Origin: Ophioderma brevispina
Taxonomy: Eukaryota; Echinodermata; Ophiuroidea; Amphilepidida; Ophiodermatidae
Reading direction: 5' to 3'
DNA: 64,000 bases
NCBI GenBank assembly: GCA_023653785.1
Contig: JAMKCH010057072.1
Coordinates: forward strand, 1-64,000
Shown: in pieces, positions 45,626 through 57,129 of the stretch
How positions within the stretch are numbered: the stretch's first letter is position 1
Layout: each line of letters begins with the position of its first letter
Notes under the pieces: generated by a model
Told to the model about the DNA's origin: nothing
What the model saw: the letters and a program-made list of their open reading frames with translations, nothing else
The model's database searches: none
Made by a program: the position numbers and the translations under genes

Positions 45626-46092
45626 CTAGAATTTTCGCGGTTCTTCCTGGCTTTCCGCGCTCAGCTATATTCAAAGAATTATCATCCGTGTGGGCCGCCA
45701 TGGACCTTTGAAACACCTGGCACTGGCCTTTGATCTCAATCAACATAATGAGGGATCGCATGGTGCAACCTAGACAACATTTGGCTTGCCAATTGAACTT
45801 CAATTTCAATTTAGATGAATCTTTTACAATTTTATTAGCCCATTTTCACTTGACCTCACCTGACCTTGACCTTTCAACTGACCTTTGACCTCTCAACATT
45901 GACGGAACACATGTTGCACCTATGACAGAGTTTGGTTCCAATTGAAGTTAAAAACTTTTCAAATTAGTCAATTTAAAAAAAACTTAACATTTGGATACAA
46001 CACATCCACACATACACACATCCAACCAACACATACACACGCACAACGGATTGCTAAGTGTCCTGCCAGCATAGCTGGCGTCCCACAATTAA
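45626..46092 (+). mobile_element. Helentron-like hairpin element, family A, copy 3
   Basis: It starts ACTAGAATTTTCGCGG, with TGTGGGCCGCC, TGACCTTTGACCT, CACATACACACGCACAACGG, and GCCAGC-AT-AGCTGGC at the 3' end followed by GTCCCACAATTA. It lies 0.6 kb from copy 2 in the same orientation. Confidence 0.82.
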
Positions 46093-46164
46093 CGAATTTG
46101 AAGTAAATCGGGCATGTTTAGCCACATAGCATTTTTTCAAAAAATTGTAACCAAAATGTAATGA

Positions 46165-47090
46165 AAATACATCGCGGTCCAACCGCTAGTGTCATCTGCT
46201 ATTGCGTTTGTGAAAAGTAATGAGGTCACCAAGGTCACATGGGTTGCAAAGGTCGCATGGTATCACAAGGGTCACAATGGTTCACCAAGGCACATGGGTC
46301 CTGAGGTCACATATGGTCACAAAGGTCACATGGGTTAAAAGGTCACATGGGATCACCAAGTTCCAAGGGATCACCAAGGTCACATGGGATCACCAAGGTC
46401 ACATGGGGTCACCAAGGTCACCTGGGGGTCACCAAGGTCCATGGGGTCACCAAGGTCACATGTGGCACCAGGTCACATGGGGCACCAAGTCACCTGGGGT
46501 CACCAAGGTCACATGGTTCACAAAGGTCGCATAGGGTCACAAAGTCCATAGAAGTCACAAAGTCGCATAGGGTCACAAAGGTGCACATGGGGTCACCAAG
46601 GTCACACAAGGTCACCCCACCCCGCAACCGATGCACCCCACCCACCCGCCCCCGATGCACCCCCCCCGACCTTTACCCCTCCCTGACACCACCCCCACCC
46701 CCCGTCTCATATTTCCTAACCCTACCTCTGTCCCCTTCACAGCCCAATTTTTGCATGCGCTAAAGGTGAGGGAGGTCAGCAGGTCATGTGCGGTCAACCA
46801 ATGTCCGCATGGGTTCACAAAGTCACAGAGTTCCACCATGGTCACAAGAAGTCACAAGGTCCACAAGGTCACCAAGGTCACTAGGTCACCCCGCCCCCCT
46901 CGCCTACCGCTCCCACCTTTCCCCGACTTCCAGCCCTACCGACCAATTCGTGTCCCCCCGCCGATCCGCTCAACCCCGATTCACACGCACCAGGCGTCCC
47001 TACCGCCCTCCCGGATTGCCCCCTCCTTCCCCCTCCCCCGGCACTCCCCCCCCTCGAGGGGTTAACACCCTGCCGCCCGTCGAGATTGTG
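46165..47090 (+). repeat. AGGTCAC array and C-rich tract (family B/D-type 5' end)
   Basis: CGCGGTCCAACCGCTAGTGTC resembles a family-B start. From 46215 to 46600, GGTCACCAAGGTCACATGGG units repeat about 20 bp apart. C-rich sequence (46615-46700), a second shorter array (46770-46885) and more C-rich sequence follow. No 3' hairpin was found. Long Pro/Ser/Gly-rich frames here are composition effects. Confidence 0.82.
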
Positions 47091-47850
47091 GCCCGAAATC
47101 AGCTCCAGGACCATGACCAGTCTTAGTATCTCATAAGGCAGCTATTCAATATTTGTTCTACTTCAATCCACAACTCTGATGTTTTTATGATTCCATCTCC
47201 AACTCTAAAATTACGAACCAAAAAAAAACACAAGACAACCACGCATCAATGATGCTGAAGCCTATCAATTGATGATATTCAAAGAGGACATGTTTTGGGA
47301 CAACCTTACTTACCATACAATGGGAACTTTACTCTGATAAACCAATTAACTTGGTATAAAAATTTTGGTACTTAAGAACCACGGTGGTTCTCAAACCACA
47401 AGTCTTGCCCCTCTTTGTGAATCACAAAATTTTACATTGTGATGATGGGTTTAAAAGGTCATATAAGGGTCCCCAATTGGTGTACATTCTCTAACTCCAC
47501 CGACCCATGAGTCCTGGCTTTTTTCTGCCCAAAGCTACTGGCAATCGTACTCTTGTTTAGGACAGAAGAGAAACCAATTATATAAAGTTACAAAACTGCA
47601 AAATGCCCCTTTAATGGCAGACACATAGCTTTGAACCAATCTCACTATGAGTTTGCAATATGCTCATCCACCAAAGACCAGTTCATTGGGTTGTAATTGT
47701 ACATAAAATTACATGAAACTGACCTGGTGTGATCTGGGTACAATAGTCATCAAAAAAATATGCGCAACTGATATTTAGGCAATTGCAAAATACAAATTTG
47801 GGAAAATGATTGACCATTAAAACATGGCAACAACAAAAACCACGTGGACC

Positions 47851-47867
47851 CCCCCCCCCCCCCCCAT
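47851..47867 (+). repeat. Poly-C run
   Basis: About 17 C between GTGGA and ATAACACTTAAG. A matching run of G occurs at 57054-57069. Confidence 0.9.
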
Positions 47868-48239
47868 AACACTTAAGTGTTAATTGGGCCCCATCTGTGA
47901 ACAAACGTGTACCCTCCTTCCTCTTCTTGACCAAGGGTTTCTGAACCCCTATTTTTGGTTGAAATTGGCCTCAAGAGCTTGTGCAGGAGAGAAACCAATT
48001 GGCAAAACATTTTTAAACCAAAATGACCGGACAGACATAATACACAAACATTTAAGCGTTTTTAACACCTATAAAAATATGTCTAAAAACTAGTACAAAA
48101 AAAATTAAAAACCTAAGATTCACTCTTGCTATCATTTATATAGGTTTTTATCTGTTAACAAAGCTCAAAAAGTGTGAGACAAGGATCACTTTCAAAGTCC
48201 ACTAATTAGGTTACTTAGCTAAATTGGTACTCCCCGCTA

Positions 48240-48365
48240 CATTAACTAATATGTATGCATGCATGCAATACATGCATACATGCACACCACGCAACACATG
48301 CATACACCACACACTACATTCATACTTACATACAATACATACTTACATACCCACACTGCATGCTT
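48240..48365 (+). repeat. ATGC/CATA-rich simple repeat
   Basis: ATGTATGCATGCATGCAATA, ACATGCATACATGCACACC and further CATACA words form a degenerate simple sequence repeat. Confidence 0.8.
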
Positions 48366-49320
48366 CACATACAAATTGGTTTCTTGGGCTTGCTCTGAGC
48401 AAACATTGTTCAATTGTTAATTCTTTTTGTTCCACATTTGTTTACAACACCAGCACACTACACTTGGTGGCACAACACTATACACCCTGATGACATAGCC
48501 AAAGAGAGACGGGCACAGATAGGCATAGATATGGACACGCATACACGGACAGACACGATACAACGACAGACACCTACAACACAGGGAAATTCCAGACATT
48601 TATTTTAAATTGAGAAAGAAATAATTTGTATTTTTTAAAGGGTAGAGGATATTATATATTAGCAGTCCACTTAGTGTCGAAATTCTATTGATAGGGTGCA
48701 TGCACTGGGCTTATATAGAAAATACACATTTTAAAAAGTTCTTGAGGACTATAAAAAACATTTATTTTAAATTACCACGTACAGAAATGTTACATTAGAT
48801 TATGTCTATAACATAATCATCTTAAAACTACTATACTGCAGCATACTGCAAAATGTACCTGGCTAGAGGTACTGAGTGTGTTACATCAAACAGACATGGG
48901 ATGTGTCCTTTTGGTAAGTCTGTTGACCCTAGCTAAACATTCCAGCACACTGGACAAACACAACTAAGGTCGAAACATAGACCGCAAATGCATCCAGGCT
49001 AGCATTATTAACAATAACAGCTATGGACAAGTGATGCTGTCATGCAAAAAAAATGCCTACTATTGTCACCTTGGCAATCAGGCAAAAATACAAAAATAAC
49101 CCTCCCCAAAAAACAATTTGAAACTCAAAATTTCAAAATTTTTGTAACATAGAAAGCACCAGCAATTTCAATACTTTGCATAACGGCAATTTTCACAAGA
49201 ATTGAACCAGATACAAAAGACTAGGTCGATTTTTATTGGCTGCCCCTTGACAGAAATCCTTCTACTTGATGGGAAAAGCATCTATTGATAGGCTGATAAA
49301 ATCAAAACTAAATTTTTGTT

Positions 49321-49400
49321 ATCCTGAGTGGGATTCGAACCCACGACCTTTAGATAACAAGACGAGCGCCCACATGACACACAATGCCACGCATCCGCGC
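49321..49400 (-). mobile_element. tRNA-derived sequence (SINE head or tRNA pseudogene)
   Basis: The minus strand holds GGGTTCGAATCCCACTCAGG, a perfect T-arm and B box, preceded by GCGCTCGTCTTGTTATCTAA in the position of the D and anticodon arms. The 5' side lacks bases to pair with the 3' acceptor strand, and the A box is poor. A functional tRNA is unlikely; a tRNA-derived SINE is the better reading. Confidence 0.6.
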
Positions 49401-49539
49401 CGGCAGGAAGTCGTTCTTATGTCATACTTCATATAACCTTAACGGAATAAAGCGCACACATAATTAATAATGAATAGCGCCCCTAGGAGAACCTAGTTGA
49501 AAATATATGCTCCTAGAGCATAATTTCGGGCCAAATATC

Positions 49540-50430
49540 TCCAAGAATCTACCCTGCCCCCTCACCCATCATCACAAACCCTTCCATATGATTCACAACA
49601 CAAATGTATGGTAAATAGTACTTTTTTCATGTAGCAAAGGAATTTTGCATATCCGATGTACCATTTAGCGATACAGCATTATGCATATTTAATTAGCTCA
49701 TTTGCATACCTAAGCTGCAGTCTCAGGAACTTTCAAATGGCAAAGATGCGCACAATAATGGGGTTTTTGTGCTGTGAGGAATTTTGCATATCCGAAGTAC
49801 CGTTTCAAAAATATAGCAATACGCTTATTTTTGCATATCAATTAGCTCATTTGCAATATGTAATTCGCCTGAAATATGCCCAACATCTAATCATGGTCGA
49901 TTACTATTAACCACCTGCTTTCCTTCCACCATTACATACATCATACTCCCTTACGGACTCCATATAACTTGCACACAATCCTTGCGGGAAAGGGTTGTAT
50001 TTTGACCGGGCCAAAATAAGCTAATTAGATTCAGGAATGCAAATAATGCAAGCCAAAAGCTACACAAAAATAATATTGGGCCCTCACTTATCACCCTAAA
50101 GACCCTACACCCATGTGAAGGAATCGGGATTTAGCGTTTAACCACGAGCCTGCCAAAAAGGTTCTACCGAAATGTCGAAAAATATGCCAATAAGCTAATT
50201 AAAGATCAATGAATAATGCAAATAATGCAGCCAAAAGCTTCACTCATTGCGGAACCTCACTCTAAGCATCCTATCAAGTTTTAAATAAAAGTAAATCCGG
50301 GGTAGCGCTTAGCCTGCAGAGCATTTAAAAAAGGTTAACCGAGGTCATACGGACGGACATACGGACAGACAACACAGAATTTGGACTAGTGGGTGGTGCC
50401 TCATGAGACATTCGTTCAGAGGCGACACAA
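49540..50430 (+). repeat. Family-E-like body, copy at 49.5 kb
   Basis: GGAATTTTGCATATCCGA, TACCGTTT, ATATAGCAATACG, TTAGCTCATTTGCATA and CTTACGGACTCCATATAAC match 23.8-24.35 kb and 53.9-54.15 kb. The end has ACGGACGGACATACGGACAG, then GTGCCTCATGAGACA and GAGGCGACACAAAAA, a hairpin and family-type 3' end. Confidence 0.75.
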
Positions 50431-50439
50431 AAATTAACA

Positions 50440-51430
50440 TTTTTGGGAAGAGTAAACAATATCAAGGTAAATAATAAGAAAGCGCAGAAGGTCCCAAAAT
50501 TGAACCCTGTGGGACTCTGCAGATACTAGTATTCATGTCAGACTCATGATATCACCTGAAAAACATTGTTTTTTCTATGGAATAAGTAAACTCCTTAACC
50601 ACTCAAAGGCAACCACGAAGACCATAATTTTTGTCAGGAGAATAGAGTGCTTTACAATATCAAATGCCTTCGAGAGGTCCAAAAATTCCCCACATCCCAC
50701 AGTAGATGTTGGTTTGTCAAGTCTTTGTGGCAATATCACATAAGCTTCTAAAACACTATAATTTCGATGATTAATCTTCTAAAGCCATATTGCCTACAAT
50801 GCGTAAATTCTGATGTGAAATAAAAATCATAAAGGCGTTTATGAAACACGCTCGAATAATTAGAAATTGCTGGGAGTACAGATATAAGGCGAAATTACCA
50901 AGCAAATTTAGGATCACCTGATATTAATATAGGAACCACCTAACAATTTTAAGTTGTGAAGGAAATATACCAGCATGAAAATATGACACGATGGCGTTTA
51001 TAGAATTAATAACACTTTTAATAATACCAAGTTTCAAACCATCGTAACCAGGACTTGAACCTGAGTTGAGTAATTTACAAGTATCCAACATTTCATTATG
51101 ATCAATGGGTAGGAAAAATAGTGAGTTAACAGGCGATTTATTTACATGTTATTCATATAGTTCATAAAACCAGTATTTTCTGCAGGAATTTCGTCAGCAA
51201 GATTGAGACCCATATTAGTAAAGTAATTGTTGAACTATTTGCAATTACACTCGGATCCTTTTGTTCTCTGTTGTTTATAATTTTGTATTAGGGAGTGTTT
51301 TTGTGCGAACAGCCCAAGAGCCCATTTAGAATGTACCATGTTTGTTTAAGGTTGTGTTTATGTTCATCGAGTATATCGGTATAATTTTTTTTTTGGTATT
51401 TCTAATTAGAGTGGTCAGGGTATTACGGTA
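50440..51430 (-). mobile_element. Non-LTR reverse transcriptase remnant, a second family
   Basis: On the minus strand, from high to low coordinate, broken frames read YRNTLTTLIRN, LDEHKHNLKQTWYILNGLL, SSGPGYDGLKLGIIKSVINS, HAGIFPSQLKIVRW, NFALYLYS (usual NxRPISVLP), CRQYGFRRL (usual xQYGFRKxxST), DLSKAFDIVKHS and CRVPQGSILGP. This is the standard order of reverse transcriptase blocks in Jockey/CR1/L2-like elements, and wording such as GIFPxxLKIAxVxPIYKSGD marks a lineage different from the copy at 59.9 kb. The copy lacks a visible endonuclease and the FADD box, so it is truncated at both ends. It lies in an ALDH8A1 intron on the same strand. The interspersed repeat ending at 50.43 kb abuts it. 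Confidence 0.88.
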
Positions 51431-52427
51431 GCATGACAATTTATTTTTATTAGCAATTGTTGAGGAGGAGATATATTTTTTATAAAGTTTTTTTTTTATA
51501 AAGATATGTCACCTAATGCATTTTTAAATTCCCATACACTTTGTACTGGGACTGATTTTGGCAGTATAAAAAGTGGATGAAAATGGGGCAATTTTGTGAA
51601 AAACTACACATTTTATTTTGTTTGTTTCTCGAGTAGTTGATGAGTTATAAGATTGGTGTTTGTTTTTTATGGTTAGAGAAAATCAAATATCCATAACATT
51701 TTTTATTTTTCTGTGTTGTGTATCATCAAAGACATAACAGGTGGTTGCAACACCTTTTTTGGTTGAGTATTTCTAGAAATACTGAAGTATCCACATTTCA
51801 AAAATTTCCTAGAAGGAACTATAACTCCCTTGGTGATGAGTAAGGTGTCATATGAAAGGAAATCAAATTTAGAAAATTCTCCCATTAGATTTTGTAGATT
51901 GAATGTTTCTATTTGAAATAACAGGTGTTTTTAATTTTCCCCAAATTATTTTCCCTAAGATTATTTTCCTAAAGAATTAAACACTTGATTTTATAAAAAG
52001 CCAACGTGAGATTTTACTAGTATTTTGTTTATACGCACATTCCAGGAGTTTTAGCTTAAAAAGGACATTCCATCTAGACTGGGAAAAAATATTTATTGGA
52101 AAAAAAATAAATAAAAACACCAACACATATCTACCTTCTGGAAACTCCCAAAATATGTGCAGAAAAGTTTAACTCTTATTAAATATTGGACTAAATCAAT
52201 TTAGCAGACTTGACTTTATAGTTACTTGTCTGTAACACCATTTTATCCAGTGATCCTACCTTAAGGCCAAACCAACAACAACAAAAAAACAAGATAAAAA
52301 AATGCAATGGTGAGGCTTGCACAACTATAGGAAACATCCACAAAAAATTAAAGTTAAAGGTGTTAGGTGGCTCATAGTTTACTTACTGGACATGTACGTA
52401 TAGACTGGATTTTACTTAAATTGGAAA

Positions 52428-52528
52428 GAATTTAGTATTCTGCCACAGGCTACGAATTCGGCAACGTTAACGGAATAAACCGCATGTTAAAATTGCCAAA
52501 TTTTAAGTGGTTGCAGAATACTAAATTC
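52428..52528. mobile_element. Foldback MITE K, copy 1 (101 bp near-perfect hairpin)
   Basis: The left end GAATTTAGTATTCTGCCAC and right end GCAGAATACTAAATTC are inverted, and pairing continues inside through AATTCGGCAACGTTAACGG and CCGCATGTTAAAATTGCC. Only about 9 bases remain unpaired at the centre. It lies 15 bases past the donor of the ALDH8A1 exon 52544-52744. A second copy is at 30501-30600. Confidence 0.85.
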
Positions 52529-52543
52529 ATCCCCTTAAATTAC

Positions 52544-52744
52544 CTGTTTGTTGAATGCAGTATGGCCGAGGCAAAGAAACGAAAGTTGTAAGCAACTCGT
52601 GGCATATCGACAGCCCTGGCCAGGGCAACTGGTTTGCCCTGGTCTCTGGACTCCAGTTTGGCAATTTCCTCACTGTGTGATTCAAATACATCGGCAATCT
52701 TGTAGAGAATGCGTGAACGTTCCTCTGCACTCTTGGAAGACCAT
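52544..52744 (-). CDS. ALDH8A1: ALDH8A1-like exon (N-terminal part of catalytic fold)
   Basis: This exon encodes part of an aldehyde dehydrogenase of the ALDH8A1 type, the NAD-dependent cytosolic enzyme that oxidises 2-aminomuconic semialdehyde in tryptophan breakdown. Read on the minus strand it is fully open for 66 codons, beginning WSSKSAEERSRILYKIAD and including SRDQGKPVALARAVDMPR and NFRFFASAILH, which aligns without gaps to the ALDH8A1 segment WSSRSPQERSR...SKDQGKTLALART...FRFFASSSLH. The borders are clean: acceptor ...CCACAG before ATGG, and donor GTAATT after AACAG. Its 201 nt are one leading base, 66 codons and two trailing bases. It is the best preserved exon of the gene and shows that the locus is not a processed copy. 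The exon before it, with the initiator methionine, was not found. A foldback MITE begins 15 bases into the following intron. Confidence 0.93.
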
Positions 52745-52869
52745 CTGTGGATGCATTAGTTTTTTTAAAAATATAATCAAATTTCACATACAAATTTATG
52801 TATTGCTAAATTAGTCCTAGGTATTGTGCGATTCCAAACTACAACCAATTGAAATCATCAACAATACCT

Positions 52870-54425
52870 CGCGTGATCGTTGGACCGCTTTTGTCTCCTG
52901 CCGTCGCGGTTTTTGTGTCTGTGGGGGCCAAAGGTGATATGAGGTCACCAGTTCACATGAGGTCACCAAGGCATATTGGTCGCCAGGTCACATGGGTCAA
53001 CAAAGGTCACGAGGTCACAAGGTCACATGAACTTCATCCCACCTGTCCATTTCCTCAACGCACCCTGTCCATTCCCAAACCAACCCGTCCCCTCTCCAAT
53101 GCACCCCACCCTTCCCCCTCCCCAGGATTCAACTCGTCAGAGTTTGCGAGAATCAAATTCTTTCAATGACAACACTTAAGGTGCAACGGAGATTTCAAAT
53201 ACAGTGTCCCTTAAAATGTGAACATTGCTGATTTTTTGTCCCTGATGTAAGATTTCCATCAAAAATATCGCCATCTGAAAAGGATTAAGCTGAGAAATGT
53301 TTCTCTTTGGACAAAAATTGTGAAATTTCTATTTCGTATAGGAGTCCAATACGAAATTCAACCTATATTTTATATTGAATTAAGCAGTCAATTACTTTTT
53401 ACTCTCTTTAAAGACATGTCTGTAGCCATACAGGTAAGAGCTCTAATGGAATGTCTAATCCTATGAAAATCACAATTATACACATATCTGGGTGCCCCTC
53501 TCCAAAATCCTCGTTGCCCTTTAATATATGATTCATCAATGAGAAAATCATTCTCATAACATGGATGCTACGAGAATCCATGCAAGAATCGATTCTGTGA
53601 TTGGCTGCGTTAAGTTTCCTCCCGCTCCCTGATGCACCCCTCCCTGATGTACCCTACCCCTCCCCATCACCCCACATCCCCCTCCCTGATCACCCTCACC
53701 GACCGCAGCCTCCCCAACCCCCACCCCTACCCCTCCCCAACCCACCCACCGCCTGCCCCCCTCCCCACACCCCGGCCCTTTCCCCCCTTCGTATGATTCA
53801 CACACAAGATGTTGGGCCTATGGCATAACAGTTTTTCATTATGTATGTTTAACTTGTCTATTTGCCTACTAAGCCGCATGTCTGAGGAACTTTCAATGGC
53901 AAAGAATGCGCACCATGAATGGGTTTTCGTGCAGTGAAATTTTGCATATCGAATGTTACCGTTTCAAAAATAATAGCGAATTATCTATTTTTTGCATATT
54001 ATTAAGCTCATTTGCATATGCTATTTGCTGAAATATGCCCAAACATCTTTCAGTCGCGAACTCTTTTACTCACTTCCGGTATCCTTCCACCAAGTTACAA
54101 TCATTATAAGCCTTACATAACTCCAGATAAAACTTGTACCCAAGCCTTGCGGGAAAGGTTAACATTTTGACCCGCCAAAGGACATGAGTCAACCAAGGTC
54201 ACATGAGGTCACCAATATGTCACCCCATCCCAACCCCTCCTTTACACCAAAGTTACTCATCGTAGCCCTTACGGAACTCATATGGCATGCATATATTAAG
54301 GGTTAACACTTTTGACCACAGACACAAACACCACACAGAACACAACCAACCCTGACATACGCCAGATTAATCCCTATGTGCCCTTCTGCAATTCTTGCAG
54401 ATACACAAAAAGGTCTCACTGGCAT
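52870..54425 (+). repeat. Mixed hairpin-element copy (B-type start, E-type body) split by MITE H
   Basis: GGACCGCTTTTGTCTCCTGCC begins it, followed by AGGTCACCA units, C-rich tracts (53.03-53.13 and 53.62-53.78 kb) and the ATTTGCAT body (53.83-54.15 kb). At the end are CACAGACACAAACACC and CTGCAATTCTTGCAG as the 3' hairpin. MITE H sits at 53180-53520. Confidence 0.65.
53180..53520. mobile_element. TTAA-flanked MITE H, uninterrupted copy
   Basis: TTAA precedes GGTGCAACGGAGATTTC and follows CCAAAATCCTCGTTGCCCT; the ends are imperfect inverted repeats. Length about 341 bp. It serves as the empty site for family A at 20697. Confidence 0.85.
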
Positions 54426-55539
54426 AAATATTTTTATGTGCCAATGTTCCTGCTGTTAAACGAAAACAAAGCTTTACAAAGAATTACTGATTGTTATGAA
54501 AGAATACTCTTCTGAGCAGAAACACCTAATTAAATTCAATTCAAACATTAAATGGGTTTAGCAATGAAATCCTCTTAAAGACCTTTCAGTGATAGCTTCA
54601 AAAGAGTCAAAATTTTAGAATTTACAGGATATTTTTTTAGCTTAAATGTGATAGATAAGTCAGTAGAATTCTTATAAGTTATTTTTTCCACACTGGAAAT
54701 TTAACAGAACGGCAGACAGCAGTTTTCAAACGATGATTTCAAAAAGATCATTTATGGTATGTTAATAATGTAATGTACAGACAGTAATTACTAAATTCTG
54801 ATTTTGTCTCATTTTAGGTTGCTTTTGATCGTACCATTTTGTAGATATTTTATTATACCTTATACTCAATTTACAACTGCAAAATTTGATTTTTTGATGA
54901 TTTTTTCTGATAAGCAATTTATATCACTGATGCTGCCTTTAATTGCACATACTTGGGTTTTTATATTATTTTATGCGTAAATGATTAAACAAAACATTTT
55001 TAAATGATGGCCCAACAATGTCCCAAAATAAGCCCTTTTTTCTTCATCACACTTTGACACAAATGCTTTGACTTGCGAAAACGGGCAAGAAAATTGGCCC
55101 ATGAAGTTTTTCTTTTGTTACGTAAAAGTACTCTTTGCTTTTGGATATATCAGCTACAAATCCTGGCGGTCTAAAACTCCTGCATAAAAGAGTCACATGC
55201 AGATATAGCCGAAATTTTCAGGTGAACCAGGTGCAATTTATTAAGTTCTTCTCATGCTTGGAAGATCTGGAAGGCAAACAAAACAACATTCATTGATTAC
55301 TACCTTTTCCATGAAAGGACAATCCATTTGGTATCTATACCACAGTAACTGTATATTAGATGGTGTATCCAACACATAATGGCATTCCAGAGACACCTGT
55401 TTTAACAAAAGTGTCTATCTCGGATGCCTGTTGTAGGGAATGCCATCCCATGCGTGCAACTTTAAATACAGAGCTCACCCCAACTGGTTTGCATCTGTAT
55501 TAGTAAGTTATTATGGCCACATTTTAATAGGAACACATT
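54426..55539. other. Upstream of the first recognised ALDH8A1 exon, nothing recognised
   Basis: A reversed MITE F remnant lies at 54580-54910. The N-terminal ALDH8A1 exon was sought here and not found. Confidence 0.45.
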
Positions 55540-56810
55540 TTGTGTAAAGGACCAAATGCTAACCTTCCTGCGTGGGCTCGTTGGCAGTCTGCGCCACAAG
55601 TTGTCGTACCTTGTTACGTCATCGCGAGTTGTCAGGGTCGTGGCTTTTCAAAAAGCGTTTTGGTCATACCATTGGGTGGCTTTTGTTTTTTTGCACTATT
55701 AGTAATTATTCTTCACTTGGTAAATGAACCGGCACCTTGTTTTCTTGATTTTTTTTTGCTTTATTGGATGAACACTTGTGATTCCATTGCCGAAATCCTA
55801 AAACAGGTTTCCTCTTAGAAAGCATGGGATCACAGGCCTCAATAGAGCAGCATAATTGGGTAATATTGGTAAAATAACAGTTGTTTCGATCTTGCTGGAA
55901 ATGGACAACTATGTGTTGTCAGAAAAAAGTGTATCAGATGGCATCAGGTTCAGAGAAATTCCCTTCAGCCTTGTGTGGGCCATATCGCTTGCGGGCAAGC
56001 TGGGCATACTTAATGCTTTTGGCTTTGCAGGCCAACAATATTCGGTTGGAGGAACTGATGTCTATTTCTGTTTGTTTTGCTAGCAAAAAAGGTTGACGTT
56101 ATTGGATAACATGATCTCTAATTCTAAAAGAATTTGGGTTATACATGTTATCACCAAAACAGGCAAGACTATTCCCACCAGCGAATTGAAATAGAATGGT
56201 GCGGTGATGTAAAATGCAAGCCACAACCACCGCAGCAGACGCAGTGCATGATGTACTCGCAGTGCATGCTTGTGGCAAGGAGGCGATGTGTGAAACGGAA
56301 GTACGTCATGAGGGATAAAAGCAAATATTTTTGCCCAAAGGCGATGAACAAAGTATCAAAATATAACAATTCTTTGTTGCATACAAGGGCATTGCATGGC
56401 TCTGGAGAGGTGTGGGACTATGTGCAAAATGGCATTATTGGGCGTTTGGGTTGAGGAAAAATGATTTTGTGAAACATTTTGAACCCATTGCTGGCAACAC
56501 TTAATTTTCACACTTGTAGTATTGCACCATTACCTTTTTTCATTGTTTTGCAGTGGGTGTCATTGTTTCCAGAAAATCATTAACTGGTTCTCTCCTTGCC
56601 ACATTTTTATCCAAATTCTTCCCCACCATTTCAACATTGGTTCCAATCATAAAAACAATTTCTTCCACCAAAGGACCTAGAGACCAAAACCTATTCCCAC
56701 CTACAGGGCGGAATAAGGAAATTGACACCCCCTGCTGTCCTAATGACCCTCCCACACTGACCCACTGGGAAAAAGAGAAACAAACCTACCTTCTAAAAAC
56801 CAAAATTTGA
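55540..56810. other. Unrecognised stretch with several medium open frames
   Basis: Plus-strand frames of 92, 75, 106 and 85 codons and minus-strand frames of 66 and 71 codons lie close together in sequence of higher complexity than its surroundings. The plus frame at 56134-56454 is Cys- and Lys/Arg-rich (CMMYSQCMLVARRRCVKRK); the minus frame at 56540-56755 has no low-complexity tract. I match none of them to a family. It may be an old transposon reading frame. Confidence 0.3.
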
Positions 56811-57129
56811 AAATATACATCGCGGTCCCATGGACTGCCAAAGTCATGGCAGCCGTTTGAGTGTTTGCATAATGCATTTATTTATATAACGAGATTTAAA
56901 ACACAAAAATATCAAACAGCGACACAGTTTTAAGACTAATTTGGATTAATTATACACTGACTTCATCATGTGTAAAATTTTGACAAATTTCAAACTGCGG
57001 GGCGGCAAATAGGATTTTTCTTAAAAATTTACCTTTAACACGTCCTCTATGGCGGGGGGGGGGGGGGGGTTGTAGGAAAATTGCTGGTGATTTGGGCTAT
57101 TGGGCGATTCAAAACGGTAATGTGTGGAA

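Larger units (their letters stand above)
47100..49320. other. Intronic, simple repeats only
   Basis: Contains GGTGGTTCTCAAACCAC at 47388 (a lone 5' hairpin of family-C type), a diverged CACTATGAG MITE start at 47645 and simple repeats. No exon seen. Confidence 0.5.
12482..52744 (-). other. ALDH8A1: Span of the ALDH8A1-like gene, introns filled by repeats
   Basis: Six exon pieces in the correct order and on one strand define a gene spanning at least 40 kb. Recognised segments cover most of the protein except the N-terminus and the block between the catalytic cysteine exon and the penultimate exon. Introns hold most of the repeats listed here, including a reverse transcriptase remnant and several helentron-like elements. 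Three exons are perfect and three carry indels. That mosaic is hard to explain by neutral decay of a pseudogene and easier by uneven base quality, but this is inference. Confidence 0.8.

Noticed and set aside
46220..47126. Plus-strand frames of 104-144 codons
   Set aside because: They run through a GGTCACCAA tandem array and a C-rich tract; the peptide repeats follow the DNA repeat and no domain is present.
49321..49400. Functional tRNA gene
   Set aside because: The T-arm is perfect but the acceptor stem and A box do not fit; treated as a tRNA-derived repeat.
52548..52814. An 88-codon plus-strand frame, and the minus-strand frame in another phase
   Set aside because: Both are shadows of the real minus-strand ALDH8A1 exon, which is read in a different phase.
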